This document shows, piece after piece, positions 22,433 to 35,800 of a DNA stretch of 64,000 nucleotides (the stretch's first letter is position 1; each line of letters opens with the position of its first letter). The stretch is from Monocercomonoides exilis. Lineage: Eukaryota > Preaxostyla > Oxymonadida > Polymastigidae. Under the pieces are notes generated by a model that did no database searches, had not been told where the DNA came from, and saw only the letters and a program-made list of their open reading frames with translations. Location: positions 1-64,000 of the forward strand of contig LSRY02000045.1 in the NCBI GenBank assembly GCA_001643675.2. The letters are read 5' to 3'. Both the position numbers and the translations under genes were made by a program.

Positions 22433-23875
22433 AAAACGTTCAAAGAAGCTTTTTTTTGAATCATAAATATTGTATCAAAATCATTTGAATTTTTTGTTGA
22501 AAATTTATTTTTCGCAGCAAGATAATCTTTCTTTGATTTGAAAAGAGTTGAAAGGTTTTATCCAAATATTTTCAGAGCCATGTCTATTTTTCGAGGTGGA
22601 AGTATTTCATCATTAAACTCATTTGATTCGTATTATTTCGTGACAAACAACACAAAAGCATTGGAAAAGCATCACTAACATGAAATGCTCCTGAAATAAT
22701 AGAAAACTGAGGAGATGAAAGCATTTTTTTATTTTTATTCACAATTTTTTTTGAAAAATCTTTTGATGATTTTTATTTTCGTCACTGCATTCTTTTTCAA
22801 GCCCAAAAAGAAGGATTTTGTGAAACGAACTTGAAAAAAATGAGAAACAATTTTTTCAATAACGAACAGTTATTTTTTGATTTTTGAACTTTTTTCAGCA
22901 AAAATCGTTTTTGTTGAAAAGCTTCTTTTTCCAAAAAATACATTTTCATTCCACTTTCACAATCGAATATTCAGGCACATAGTTTCGATTTGTATCTTTT
23001 GAAGTATGCTTTTCATTTGTGCTTTTTATGAATGCTTAAACGAAGAAATCTTATTGCAACACTTTTCCTTCAAAAATGATTAAAAGCATTCATTTGGTAG
23101 ATGTCCTCCAATAATAAAAAAATAATACAAAAAATAATATAAAAAGATGAAAATACAAAACAAAAAATTCATTTGTTGTCAAATTTGGTGAAGTTGCTTT
23201 TCAAAAAATGAAAAATCAAACTAAAATGGTTAATGGCTTATAAAACTTTTCAAATAAAAAATAACAAGGAAATCCAATCAAATATACTCAACAATGAATA
23301 CTATTCCAAAAACAGTCTGGTGCGAAGTACATATTAACGGCCAATGCTAAAAGTGTGAAGTTGGATCAATAACAATTCTTGATTTCCAAAACAAAAATTC
23401 AAATCTCTCAAAAGCTCTCAAATCAATGCTGTATGCAAACACTACTAAACATGACAAAACTGATGTGCTCAATTTCTCAATATGCACACAAAATTCTCAA
23501 ACGAAAAGAAGTCAAATAAAATAAAATAAAAATAAAAACATTTTCCGAGTGGATGAAAATTCGCAATAATGCGAGAAAACTTAAAAAAAGACCAACGAAT
23601 CAAAAGATAAACCTAATAAACCATTGCTCGTGAGTCTCTTTCGTTTTGTTGCTGAGTGACTTTGTGTTGTTGAATCTATCGAACATTCATCATTTTGCAT
23701 TTTGTCTTTGTAAAAAGGAACAAATTTCTTCTTCTTTCTCTTCTTTTTTCTTCTTTTCCTTCTTTTTCTTCTTCAAGTTTTATCTTTTCTTCGGCTTTTC
23801 CCTCTTTTCCCGCGTTTCTTCTCTGAGCTGCTTTGAGTTGAATCCGATGCAGCGCAAAGACAGAACGCAGCGAGA
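22433..23875. other. AT-rich intergenic region
   Basis: Homopolymer-rich AT sequence between the 3' end of the 20597 frame and the 3' end of the giant minus-strand gene. No gene seen. The part from 23640 to 23875 is less AT-rich and lies just past the giant gene's TAA. On the minus strand it is a Lys/Glu-rich open tract and may be 3' untranslated sequence. Confidence 0.6.
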
Positions 23876-26800
23876 TTAAGCCAAACAAGACGATTTGTCT
23901 TCGCTCTCTTCCTTCAAATCTGCCTCAGAAACACATTCCGAATCAGACTGAGCAGAAGAAGCAGAAGCAAATGAACCAAAAGAAGAAACAGAAGAAGAAG
24001 AAGAAAGGCTATCAACAGACTCATCTGAGTCATCCAATGCATCCACTTCGGCTGAGTCATCTGAATCATCTGAGCCATCTGAAGAGGCAGAAGAGGCAGA
24101 AGAGGCAGAAGAGGCAGAAGATGCAATTGACAGGATCGACGCTGAGGTGGAGATGCTCACAATTCCCAACTCTCCATTTCCTTCTCCATTTCCTTCTCTT
24201 TTAACTTCTTCGCCCTCTCCTTCTCTTCCTTTCTTCATCAGCTCCTCTGCCTCTGGAAGAATTCCCGCAATCTTTTTCTTCAGCGCGCAGATCGACGGGC
24301 GCAGAGCGGGATTTTTCTGCAGCATCTGCTCGACGATGGGCCGCAGGAAGGAATATTCCGCGCCTATTTCGGAAGGTTTGCGGCCGGCAGCGATCGACAC
24401 GCCCGCCGCGAAGGCGTCTTCGTCCTCAAAGGGCATCTTCCGGCTGAGCATCTCGTGCAGCACCAGCCCCACCGAAAACACAGCGCTCTTCTCGTTCGGC
24501 TGCCCAACCGCCCCGCTCAGCTGCTCCGGAGCTGCCCACCGCTGCGCAAAGAAGTTCGTCGGCCGCTCGCTCTTTCTGCACAACACTCCCTTCCCTCTCT
24601 CTTTCTCTCTCTCTTTCCCTCTGCTCAGACACGACTCCACCGAGAAGCCCACAAAGTCCTCTCCTTCCTCGTCTCCCCATCCTCCCTCTCTTTCTCCCTC
24701 TCTCCCTCCTTCTCCTTCGAATGCCCCGCCCGCTGTCGATGAATACAGCCGCAGCGCAACTGCCCCGCCGTCGGTGAACACAACCGACTGCGACGTAAAC
24801 TCCCTCAGCTCTTCTTCTCTTCCGCTCTGCAGCAGATGCTCCACCCCATTCAGCACCCAGAATATCACCCGCGCTGCCTCCACCTCTTCCTTCTTCGCTT
24901 TCTCCCTTTTCTTCTCCTCTTCTCCTTCTTTCTCTTCTTCCATTCCTTCTATTCCCCCTCTTCCCATCCCCATGTTCTCCATCTTCTCCATCTTCTTCTT
25001 CTTCTTCTCCTCTGCCAAGTGCACCCTCGCAAACACTGTGTCCCTCAGGTCAACCACAACTGACTCGAATGGATGCTCACAGCTCATTCCTTCCACCAGC
25101 TGGCTCAGCGACGTCGTCGTCTGCGCATCTGAATACGGCACCATCAGACACGTCTCTGCCCCTTGCTCTGCACCCACCCCATTCACCCCATTCACCCCAT
25201 TCATTCTGTTCAATGAATTATTTGAGTTATTAGAATCATTAGAATTGTATGAGCTGTATGAGTTGTATGAATTGGCTGAATTGGCTGAATGAACTGAATT
25301 CAGTCTATTTATTCCCTTCCCTCCGCTCCCTCCATTCACTGCTGCCCCTGCCCCTGCCAAGCCAGGCGACACACACAGCGAACGATTCGACTCCGCCCCG
25401 TTCAGCACAGGCGGCGCAAACGGCGACAGCGCATTCGCCACCTCCCTCTGCCCCATCCACTTCTCCCTCTCCTTCTCCTTCGCCTGCCCCTCTTCTCGCT
25501 GCTGAGCATCCAGAAGCAGCTCCAGCGTGTTGCACTGCCCGTCTGCTGCCACCAGCCGGCAGTCAAAGCCATCCACCCCACCATCTCCCCCATCTCCATT
25601 CAGCCTCCCGAATCTGCCTGAGCCCTCGCACCGCAGCAGCGCCTCCTGCGACGAGCAGATCTCGCTCGTCTGCGCCGCCCCGCTCAGACCCATCCCGATC
25701 GCTGCTGTCTCCATCCGCTGCATCTCAAAGCCCCCTTCTGCCCCGTCCCCGTAAATGTCGTACGCATAGCGCATCCCTTTCGCCCGGTTCTTTTCCTCTA
25801 TTTGGCGCCGGCGCCTCGCCCGCAGCAGCACAGCCACAATCGCCAGCACAAGCACCACAGCCAGCACGATCATCCCAATGAAGGCATACAGCAGCCACGA
25901 GACACTCCCCTTTCCATTCTCTGTCTTTGTCATTTTATTTTGATCGTTTGCTTCAGTATTGTTCTCGTCTGCTGGCGGTGGATGTGCTTCATTGATCACA
26001 AACTCATTCGTTTGCACAATCAAATTGTTGTGCTCATCTCGAAACTGAAGAAGAACAGCAACTTTATATTCATTTTCCAATTTGCCTTTTGCTGAGCTGT
26101 CAATCAGACATTCCAATGTGTTTTCGTCAATGCTCTTCGTCTCTTTTATTGCTAAATCTTCGATCGTTGTTATTTCTCCTTCAATCCGAAGAACCCTCAA
26201 AACAGGCGAACAAGGCAGCAAAAGCGTGCCAATGAATTTCAATTCGATGTCTTTGTTTTCGTTCTCTGATTTTTCAACAGACTCAATCGAAGGAACAAAG
26301 AAAGACAGCGGAACTTCTGATTCACCCTTGTTCAAAGTGCCATCTTTGTCCAGCACCCAAAAAGAGGAGTTCTCTTTTGCTCCGTCTCCTCCTTTCACAC
26401 TCTTCACATTCAACGTGCTTCCATCTGAACACAAAATGTTGCGTCGAAGAGAAGGATAGCCGGAAACAAATGGATTGTTGTTCTGAAACATCCCCATTTC
26501 TATCGTAACAGTCGAGTTTGACAGAGAAATGGCTCCTTGAGAGAAGTTCTCAAATGAAGTATCGTTTATATTCACTGTGCTTTCTACAAAGTTGATTGAA
26601 GAGCTGCTCCATTCCCACACAAAACCAGTTTCTTCGCCAGTTTCTTCGTTTTCATTCACTTTTGAACGAATATTCTGTCCATTTTGGCTTCTCATTTCTG
26701 CAACACCCCAAAATGAGCTCTTTTCTATTGTAACATTTCCACACGAGGTCAAATCCAAATAGCTTCCTCTTTCGCGCTGCCCGCTGATGTTGCTGAACAC

Positions 26801-29800
26801 ACACGAGTCAATCAGAATGCGGCTGTTCCAACTGGCTGCCTTCACAGCTGCTCCTTCCGAATGCTTCAGCTGCACATCCCTCACTTCACACAGAACCAAC
26901 TCAAACGGCGTGTCGCTGCTTTCATCGGCTGCCTTGTAAAATTCAGAATTAAACTCAAAATTATCCGATTCTTCATCGAAAAGAGAAGAAAGAGAAGAAA
27001 GAGGAGAAGAAAGAGGAGGCAGAAGAGCAAACAAGCATCCTTCTTCCACACTCACTTGGCTGATAGAAACTTCTCTCAGCACAAAAGACGCTGCCATTTC
27101 GGCTGCAAAGGCAGACGAGTGCGAAGAGAGCGAAGAGACGTTGCTCCGCTTCACTTCCACTTTGCACCCGCTTTCTGCAGAGAGCACACCGCAGCACTCG
27201 AAAACATGCTCTATGCAAATGTCTGCCAGCACAGCCACGCTGCCGCCAGACACAGAAATGAGAGAGTTCGCAGATGACTCGAAGGAATTGGGAGATTGAG
27301 AAGAAGAAGAAGATGATGATGAAGATGAAGATGATGAAGAATCGGAAGGTGTTATGAAAGAAACAGAACAATCTTCTATTCTCAGTCCGCTGGCTGTCAG
27401 AGACGACGACTCGCACTTGATGACATGAGCCGACTGCGAGGCATCGCCCGACACGACAAATAAAGATAGCTCTTTGAAGCAGACACCAATCAACTCCACA
27501 GCAGCACCAGAGCAGGCCTCAATGAACGAATTCCCTGCTTCTGGCTCAAATGAAGACAACGAAGAAGAAGAAGAAGAAGAAGAAGACTGAGCAAATTGCT
27601 TTGCTCCAAATGCTTCTGCTGATGGCTGCTGCCTCGATGCCTGCAAGCGGATGGCCGAGAACGAAACATTGCTCAAACACAAACAATGACTCTCAACACA
27701 AATTACAGTATTTGCCAGCTGCGCCGGCTCTTCTGACGTGATTGTGCAGTCGCCCAGCGTCAGATTTCCGCTCCTCACGCCAAAGACAGAGCGATGTGGC
27801 GAAACGAAGCTGGGGCCGAAGACGATGTCCATCCCCAAAATGCTGCACTCCTCAGACGAAGACACCACACAATCCGCACTTCCATCGGTCTGAGCGATTT
27901 TGCAGTTGAACTCAAAAACAGCTGGGCTGCCTCCGACTGTCTGCACTGTCGCTGATGAAATGGCTGTCTCAGTTGAAACAGCTGCCTTCTTCACCACCAG
28001 CACGTTCTGGTACGGCTCGTCGTTCAGATGCCGCACAGCCTCGCTCAGCGTCTCACACGGGTCTTCCCTTCGCCCACAGTCCTTCTCGTTCTTCCCTTTC
28101 TCTCCTGACACAAATATCCGCTCTGACTTGTAGAACACAATAAATGGCACCAAATCAATCGGCTCCTCCTCCACTTTGTCCATCCCGAAGATGGCATTTT
28201 CTCTGTCAAAGGCCAACTCGCTGAAGTCCATCACAAACAGCGCCTCGTTGATCTGCTCAGCAATCGATCGGCAGACAATGTAAAGATCCTTCGCCACACT
28301 CGCTCTGTTCAAAGAAAACCGAATCAGCCGAAATTTGATTGGAAGCGCCTTCGCTTTCTCCGAAGACGGAGCATCTGAATCTTCTGGATCGTCCAGGCAG
28401 CTCAATGCAATTGCGCCTCCTCTGCCTTCACTCGTTGAGCACGCACATGTCACAAAAGACGACAGATTCGCCAGCACACTGCCTTCATTTGCCCAGCTGT
28501 CAGCCAGCCCACCCGCCTTCTCCTTCATCCACACACAAAACGCCCCTCCCAGCTGAGACTCGCTGTTGCAGTCACTGAATGTCGAGTTGTCCATCGTCAG
28601 CGCCACAGACAGCGCACTCTCACAAGAAATGATCGATGCCTTCGCATTTGTGCTGCGGATGAGATGCCACTGAAGATTCTCCAGTCTGATTTCGCTCGCT
28701 TCTTTGCTTGCTTTCGTTTCTTTGCCATTCCCTGATAAGACTGATTCCTCATCCCCCTTCTCTTCTGCATCGTCCACAGAAATAAACGATCCATCTGCAA
28801 AATTCAGAACATCAACAGAAAACGCGCTTGCAACAAAATGTGCAGCGGGTGCTGAAAGTCGGATGGCTGATGTCGCAAAGGAGAGCTCAGCCATTTTGGA
28901 CTCTTCAATCGAAAGTGTCCCAGACGAAACATGGAAAAGCACAAACGCAATGCCTTCTTCTGCTGTCTGCATCGCAAAGGAGCATTTGTTAAGCGTGGCT
29001 GTTCCTGTCTCAGTGAAAAGAAGTTCCTTTTGCGATGTTTCGAAAGACGAAGGCAGGCAGAAGTTGATGGAGGTGAATGTGAGCACAAGCTTGTTTGTGA
29101 GCACAGCCTCAGAAGGCTCAGAAAGAGATTGAATAGCTTTTCCCACATTGATTGTGCATTCATCTGAGGAAGGCTCATCAGAAGAGGAAGAAGAAGAATA
29201 ACCAGGAGAAGAAGGAACAGCTGGGCTTATTGAGCTGTTTGAAAGGTCCCACTCGTCTGAAATGGCAGCACTTGTGTTGATTTTGATTTCTCTGAACTGA
29301 ACTCCTTCTCTGAAATGCCTCATCCCTTCCCAAAACGACAGACAAGGCTCCGTTTCTGATCCGCACCCATGGATGTCTCTTCCACTCGACGACACAACAA
29401 CAGAAGTGTCTGTGTGCTCAAACAGCAGCTTGTCCAAAGATATGCCTTCTGTAAAGTTCACTTCATCTGCCCCAAAGAAAGCTGTTGTGTTCTTCCATTC
29501 AGTCCAATCAAACATCAACCTTCCAATGACAACTGAAGAATTCAAATCGGAGCTCAATATGAACACGTTTCTTCCAACAAATGCTTCATTCTCAGAAAAC
29601 ACCAAATCAGACAAAGAAAATCCATCGATCGAGTTGCAGCAGCTCAGATACAAAAACCCTCCTTTTCCGACAAACGTCGAGCAAGTGCAATGGCTAACAG
29701 AACTCAACTGCTCAGAATTTTCTCCCTTCAGACAGAAGCTTCCTTCTGCTCCAAGTTCAATTCTCATTCCTCCGCCTTCCTCACTCAACGCAGATGTCAA

Positions 29801-32800
29801 ATCATCTAAAGAGCAGTTCACAATTGACAGACGCGTCTCAAGCTGAATAGACCCAAACGAAGGCTGCTCGTCATACTCACTCACATGAAGAGAAGTGAAT
29901 TCACAGTTCTTGAAGCTTATTTCAGATGGCTGAGATTCTTGATTGGCCGATGATGAATAATCATCTTTTGTATCTGTTGTTGAATGAATCAAACTGAAAA
30001 GTGAACAAGATGAAAATGACAAATGCGTAAAGCTAACTCCCTCGAATGAAGCTTGGGCTGTTTGCGAAATCACAAAAGGCGTGACAGAAAATGAGGCAGA
30101 ATCATCATGGCATTGAGAAAGCTGCACAACCCCACCCAAAACGCTGATCAAATGCACGCAACTTGAAACATCTTGCGATTCTGAAGAAGTGAGGATGAAA
30201 GAGCACGATGAAAATTGGATGTTTCCTGTTTCTGTCGAAGAGGAAAACAACGAAGCACCTTCGGGTGTCTCAACAGCAAAAACAGAAGGAATATGAAAAT
30301 CGATCGAAGAAAACGAAAGAGCGGCTGTGGATGAAACAACACTCCCAGATGCAAACTGAACATTGGCGCTGATGTTAATCCCGCAGTTTTCTTTGCCAAA
30401 TGACACAACATTGACTGAGTTGAGCGAAATGTCATTTTCGATCGAGCCATTCGATTTCACAGTGATCACACGAAGTGGCTCATCTGCATTGCTCTCTGCA
30501 AGTCGATTGACAGAATAGTCAAGCGATTGGCACGGAACATATTTGTTCCCACAAAACACCTCGTTCTGCCCTGCTGGCGCCTCAACCAGAACAGATGCAC
30601 TCACAAAACCCTCCACAAAAATCATCAGATCAACCGCCTCGCTGAAATACCTCCTGTCAAACCCAACCAGCGCATTCGTTTTGTCCTCAAATTGTGTCGC
30701 AAATGCAAACAACTCAGAATTCACTCTCTTCCTCAGGTCATTCGCCACAATGAACATGTCTCTTCCCTGATGTGCCTTGTTTCCTCCAACACTTATCTCT
30801 GAAAATGAATATCGGTCATTGTTGTCTGTTGCACATGTCAAATAGATTCCTCCCCCGCATCCTTCAGAACTGCTGCAGATGCTGTCCGTCACTCCCACAT
30901 TCTTCATTTTCAGCTGTCCATCTACCCCTTTCAGCTCAAAAGACATCGCTCCTCCCTTTTTGCATCCTTCTGAGCCGAGCGTTTGGAACGTGCATCCAAC
31001 AACTTCTACTTCGTAGATGTTCTGAAGAGAGAATATCGAAGAACACGGATTCGATGCTCCATTGTTGATGCTGCTGAATGAAGAGGAGTTCAACAGAAGA
31101 ACAGCTGTTGATGAATCTCCTTCTCCTTCTCCTTCTCCTTCTTTTTCTCCTTCATTTTTTGGTGTTTCCACCTCCAACATTTCCATGAAAGATTTCTGCT
31201 CCAAATTGACTGATGCAAAATGGCATTCTTCAAACCACAAAACACCACCTGAACTGAATGCAAATGCAGAGCAGCTGAATGCCATCTCCTCCACCCACAC
31301 ATCACGCAGAGACACTTTCCCTTTCATTGCAGCAACCAACTTGAACTTCACAGGTTCATCTGTCTGCTTTTGGAATGAGCATTTCGTCAGACTCAGCCCA
31401 CTCCCTGCCAAATCTGTTGAATCATCGCATTCACTTGCAAACAGTACATTCTCATTGACCGAAACAGAACTCCCATCCAAAAAGGACGAAGGAATCGAAA
31501 TAAAAACATCTTCTATTGTGGCACTGCGAGAATTGACAAGCACCCCTTTTTGTGAATTGTTCAAAGTGTTCAGTTTGGAATGAATGGAAAGCGTTGAAGA
31601 AGGCGAATGCGAAGGCGAGTCAGAAAGTGAGTCCAAAGCATTTTGCGACGAGATTGTCAGCCCAGAAATGTCGTGTTCGTCTTCGATGTCTGTTGAGGAG
31701 GTTATGATTATTCGCTTGTTGGTGGCTTCTGTGCCAATATGCTTCATGGATGTCCAAAATGAGAAGCATGGAACATGAACACCACACCCAACTGAATCCA
31801 ATCCTTCAGAGCCAACGTTGATTGTGCTTCCTAAATAAGCAAATAGAAACACGGTCAGATCCGTATTTCCATATTTTGTGTCGTTGCCGACAAAGGCGTT
31901 GGTATTGCCAGCAAATTCAGAGAAATCAAAGTTGAACTTCGAAGTCTTGATCGAAGCATTCATTTCTGTGCAAGCGAGGAACATGTTCTCTCCCACTTTT
32001 GCTTCGTTTCCAGAAAAAGTCAGCTCTTCGAAGTTGAATTCTGCATCTCTTCCATTCAAGCAGAGGAACAAGAATCCGCCCTTTCCGCTGGCTTTGTTGC
32101 ATGCACAGCGGCTGATGCTGCTCTTCTTCAGAGTGAACGGCGCCTGAGACGAGGCAGACAGGCAAAGTGCTCCTCCTCCGAGGGATCCTTCAGAGAGACA
32201 TGCGGAGACAGAGCAGTTGGACAGAACAACACTCGCCGCGTGTTCAGGCGACAGAAGCGACGCTTTTCCAGTCTGAACAGCCGAAGAAGCTGAAGAGACT
32301 GAAGAGATCGAGTTGAATGTGCAGTTCAGGAATTTGAATGAATACTCTGAAAAATCTTTATCAGAAATATCCCCTCCTTCTCCTTCTGTTTGTTCTGTTT
32401 GTGCTCTTGAGGAAGCAGAAGCAGAATCAGACGTCGAATGAAGCAGAGAAGCCTCGTTTGAATGCACAATGTTGAAGAGGCAATCAGAATGCACACACAA
32501 ATTCTGAAATGTCGCCGTGTCAAAGGTGAAGTCGACTGAGTCGCTGATTTCCATCACAGCTGCACCAAAATTGACTGCCGAGTTTGAGCCGAAGCAGCAC
32601 GAGACAACAGACAGCACACCCGAAGACACCCCAACAAGAGGAAACGAGAAGGAAACAGCATCATCAGCATCACCAGCATCAGCATCACCAGCATCAGCAT
32701 CACCATTTGAATGGGCAAATGAAGAAGATGAATTCAAATAGAAATTGCATGATTCCAACGATGCTGCTCCACTTTGCGATGAAATCAGGAGCGTCATGCC

Positions 32801-35800
32801 ATTTGTGAATGAGGTTGGCACATTGAATGAAACATGAGAGATTTTCATTGTTTTCGTGTTTGTGATGGCAATTCCTGTTGCCTTTGGAATCGACTGAACA
32901 AAATCCACTTTGCACTCTTCGTTTTCTTCTGCGGATGTCAAAATCGAGTCAGAAAGATCGATTTCTTCTTTGATGAACGAAGACTCCTTCACTTTTATCG
33001 TCTGCATTTTATCTTCTTCTTCTTCTGCTGCTGCTGTTTCTTCTTCTTCTGTTTCTGGTGCTGCCTTTTGCTTCAGACTGAAATCGATCGTTTCACACGG
33101 ATCATCCGAGGGACCACAGCGGAACCAGTCGACACCTGTTTGGCTGGTTGGATCAGATGGGTCAGAATTGATGGCAGAAGAAGAAGAAGAAGAAGTGACA
33201 GAAGAAGAAGTGGTAGGAGCTTTGCCAAACACAAACACAACTGTGTTTCTGTATCGCATCGCATCCAGCAGATCAACATTATTCGACAACGTTGCACTTT
33301 CTGCGCCAAAGAACGAGTTGTCTGCGTCGAATGCACTCGAAAACACATCCACATATTTCGACAGATCGGCTGCCTGCGACAACTTCGCGCACTGAATGAA
33401 CACATCTCTGCCCAGCTCTGCCCGGTTGCCTGAGAAAGTGCACGACTCAAAGCAGAAGTCGCTCGAAGACCCATTCAGAATCAGATAGACGCCTCCTCCT
33501 TTGCCTTTGCTGCTGTCTTCATTGCTGCCTCTGCTGCTTCCAGCGCTCTCTTTGGCAGCACAGCTGCTGATGTTGCAGTTGATCATCTTCATCTCTTCTG
33601 AGCCACACACATCCCATCGCATCCCTCCTCCTTCAGTCGAACTGGCTCCCACACAATCTGTCAAGTTGCACTGCTCAAACACAACTGAGCCTGTCATCAA
33701 TGGACTTGTCGAAAAAAGTGCATTTGTGCCTTCGCTTCCTTTGATGTTGGCAAAACTGCACTGAGTGAACGAGGTCTGTGGATTGGCTGCTGAAGACGAT
33801 GAAGAAGAATCAGAAGAGGAGGAAGAAGAAATAGACTTAAATGCAAAGACAGCTGAGCTTCGACTGCTTGATGTGACATTCTGAATGTGAACAGAAGTCA
33901 ATTGGGAGCTGATTGAACCCTGCGACAGATCAAAGATGGGAGCAGAAATGAACAAAGGAGCAGAATGGCTGATGGTGCATTGGCTGATAACAAGCTTGGC
34001 ATCTGCTCTTTGATCAGATGAGATCAGAATGAGAGAAGATGAATAAGAATTAGACGATGGTGTTTCGTCCCATTGAAACGAGCAGTCACTCAATGTTAAT
34101 ATTCCATTTTGCAAAGAAACAAGCGATTGAAGCAGATGTTTCACTTCGTCAACCACCGACGGAGCAATTGAGAATGCAAGGCTATTCAATGAAGTCTCAT
34201 CAGAGGAGTGGAAAATGTAGCTGCTTTGACCAGAAACAGAAGATGGGATGCGAAGGTTGGCTTTTACAGATTCAGAAGGATCAGAAGAATATGATGATGA
34301 AAATGAAGATTTTGAAGCAGAATTTTGTTCTGGTGTTATTGAAACTGAGTTTAACAGATTTCCACTAGAAGTGACTGTTGAAGCACCTGAAATATAAACA
34401 GTTCTTTGTCCATTTGAATGAGAAGAAGAAGAAGAAGGACTTGCCAATCTGCCGAGTGCATAGTTCACAGTGGAGCATTTGCGACGGATTTCTCCACAGA
34501 AAAATATGTCTTCACCACTTGACTCAGATGTTGTATGTACGTTCATTGCAAAATAACCCTTCAGAAATATCCTCAAATCAATTGGATCACCTTGAAAATG
34601 ATTGAAATCGTCTCCAAAAATTGACATTTGAATTCCTTTCATCGATTCTGCTGTTGAAACAAAGCCAAATAGCGTTTCATTAACGCTTTCTTCAAAGTTT
34701 AAGCACACAAAATACAAATCACCTCCAAAACTTGCCTTATTTGAGCTGAAACTCGTGTTGAACACATAAAAATCTGTTGCTGTTGGCTTTGACCTACCGT
34801 AATTGGCATAAATAGCACCTCCTTTGCTGTTTGCAGGATTTGATTTGCACAAATTGAAAGAACAGTTGTTGATGCTGAGTGAAGAGGCAATATTCGAAAT
34901 TGAAGAATCACTTGATGATGATGTTAATTTCGCATTGAATGCAAGACATCCACCAGTAGCACAATCTCTGGAAGAAATGTTGTTGAATGAGCAGTTTTGA
35001 AGAGAAAGAGCCATATTTGATGAGCTGAGCTGAGTGAAAATAGGAGAATAAATTGACATGGAAGAAGAATACCATGAGGAAATATTATCGAACACACAAT
35101 CTCTGATTGAAGGATTTTCGCAAGAAGAGAAGAAAAAGAGAGAAAAGAAAGAAGATGATAGCTTAATATTAACTGCTGTTAGCTTTGACACAGAAAACTG
35201 CCCAGACTCAATCGAAAACAGCGCTGCAGACAGCTCTTTGTCTGCCGTTTGATTGATTTTGATGGAGTCAAACTGAGAATTGCTTTGACCAGAATTTGAG
35301 GAATAGAAAGTGTTGGGCTCATTGGATGAGTGAGCTGACGAGGAAAATGAAGAGGCACTTGTCATTCTCAGTATTCTTGTGTTGCTCGTTGAAAGCAGAA
35401 AACACAAATTCTGAACAACCAATTTGTTTCCGCTAACCATAAAAATAGCATTATTTGCAGCTGAGTTTCCAATCGTTGTTTTGTCTATTCCTGAGCCTGA
35501 TAATTCCAGAGGCTCTGTTGCAACCGTCAGATCAGCTATTGTTAAAAAGCCTTCTTCACAAAGCATCGGCATTAAATACGTTGTTCTCTGAGTTGAACGA
35601 GCATACTCAATTGTTTTGCATGGAAGGGTTCCTAATCCGCATCCCCATTCATCAACCCCAGAAGGCTTTATTTTCCTCTGCTCGTTCATTTTTGCAATAA
35701 GATAAGAAAAATCACCTTTTTCATTGATATAAAAACTCGTCCCTGTTGTAGTTGAATATGAATACGAAAAAATATAGTTACCAGGAGCATGGTAAGAATC

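Noticed and set aside
24147-25292. 381-codon plus-strand frame
   Set aside because: Antisense to the kinase-like tail and linkers of the giant minus gene; its composition (Ser/Pro) follows from the Glu/Gly/Arg-rich coding strand.
26861-27277. Plus-strand frames within 25800-36700 (for example 138, 173 and 199 codons)
   Set aside because: All lie antisense to the continuous giant gene, whose single 4,308-codon frame is far stronger evidence.
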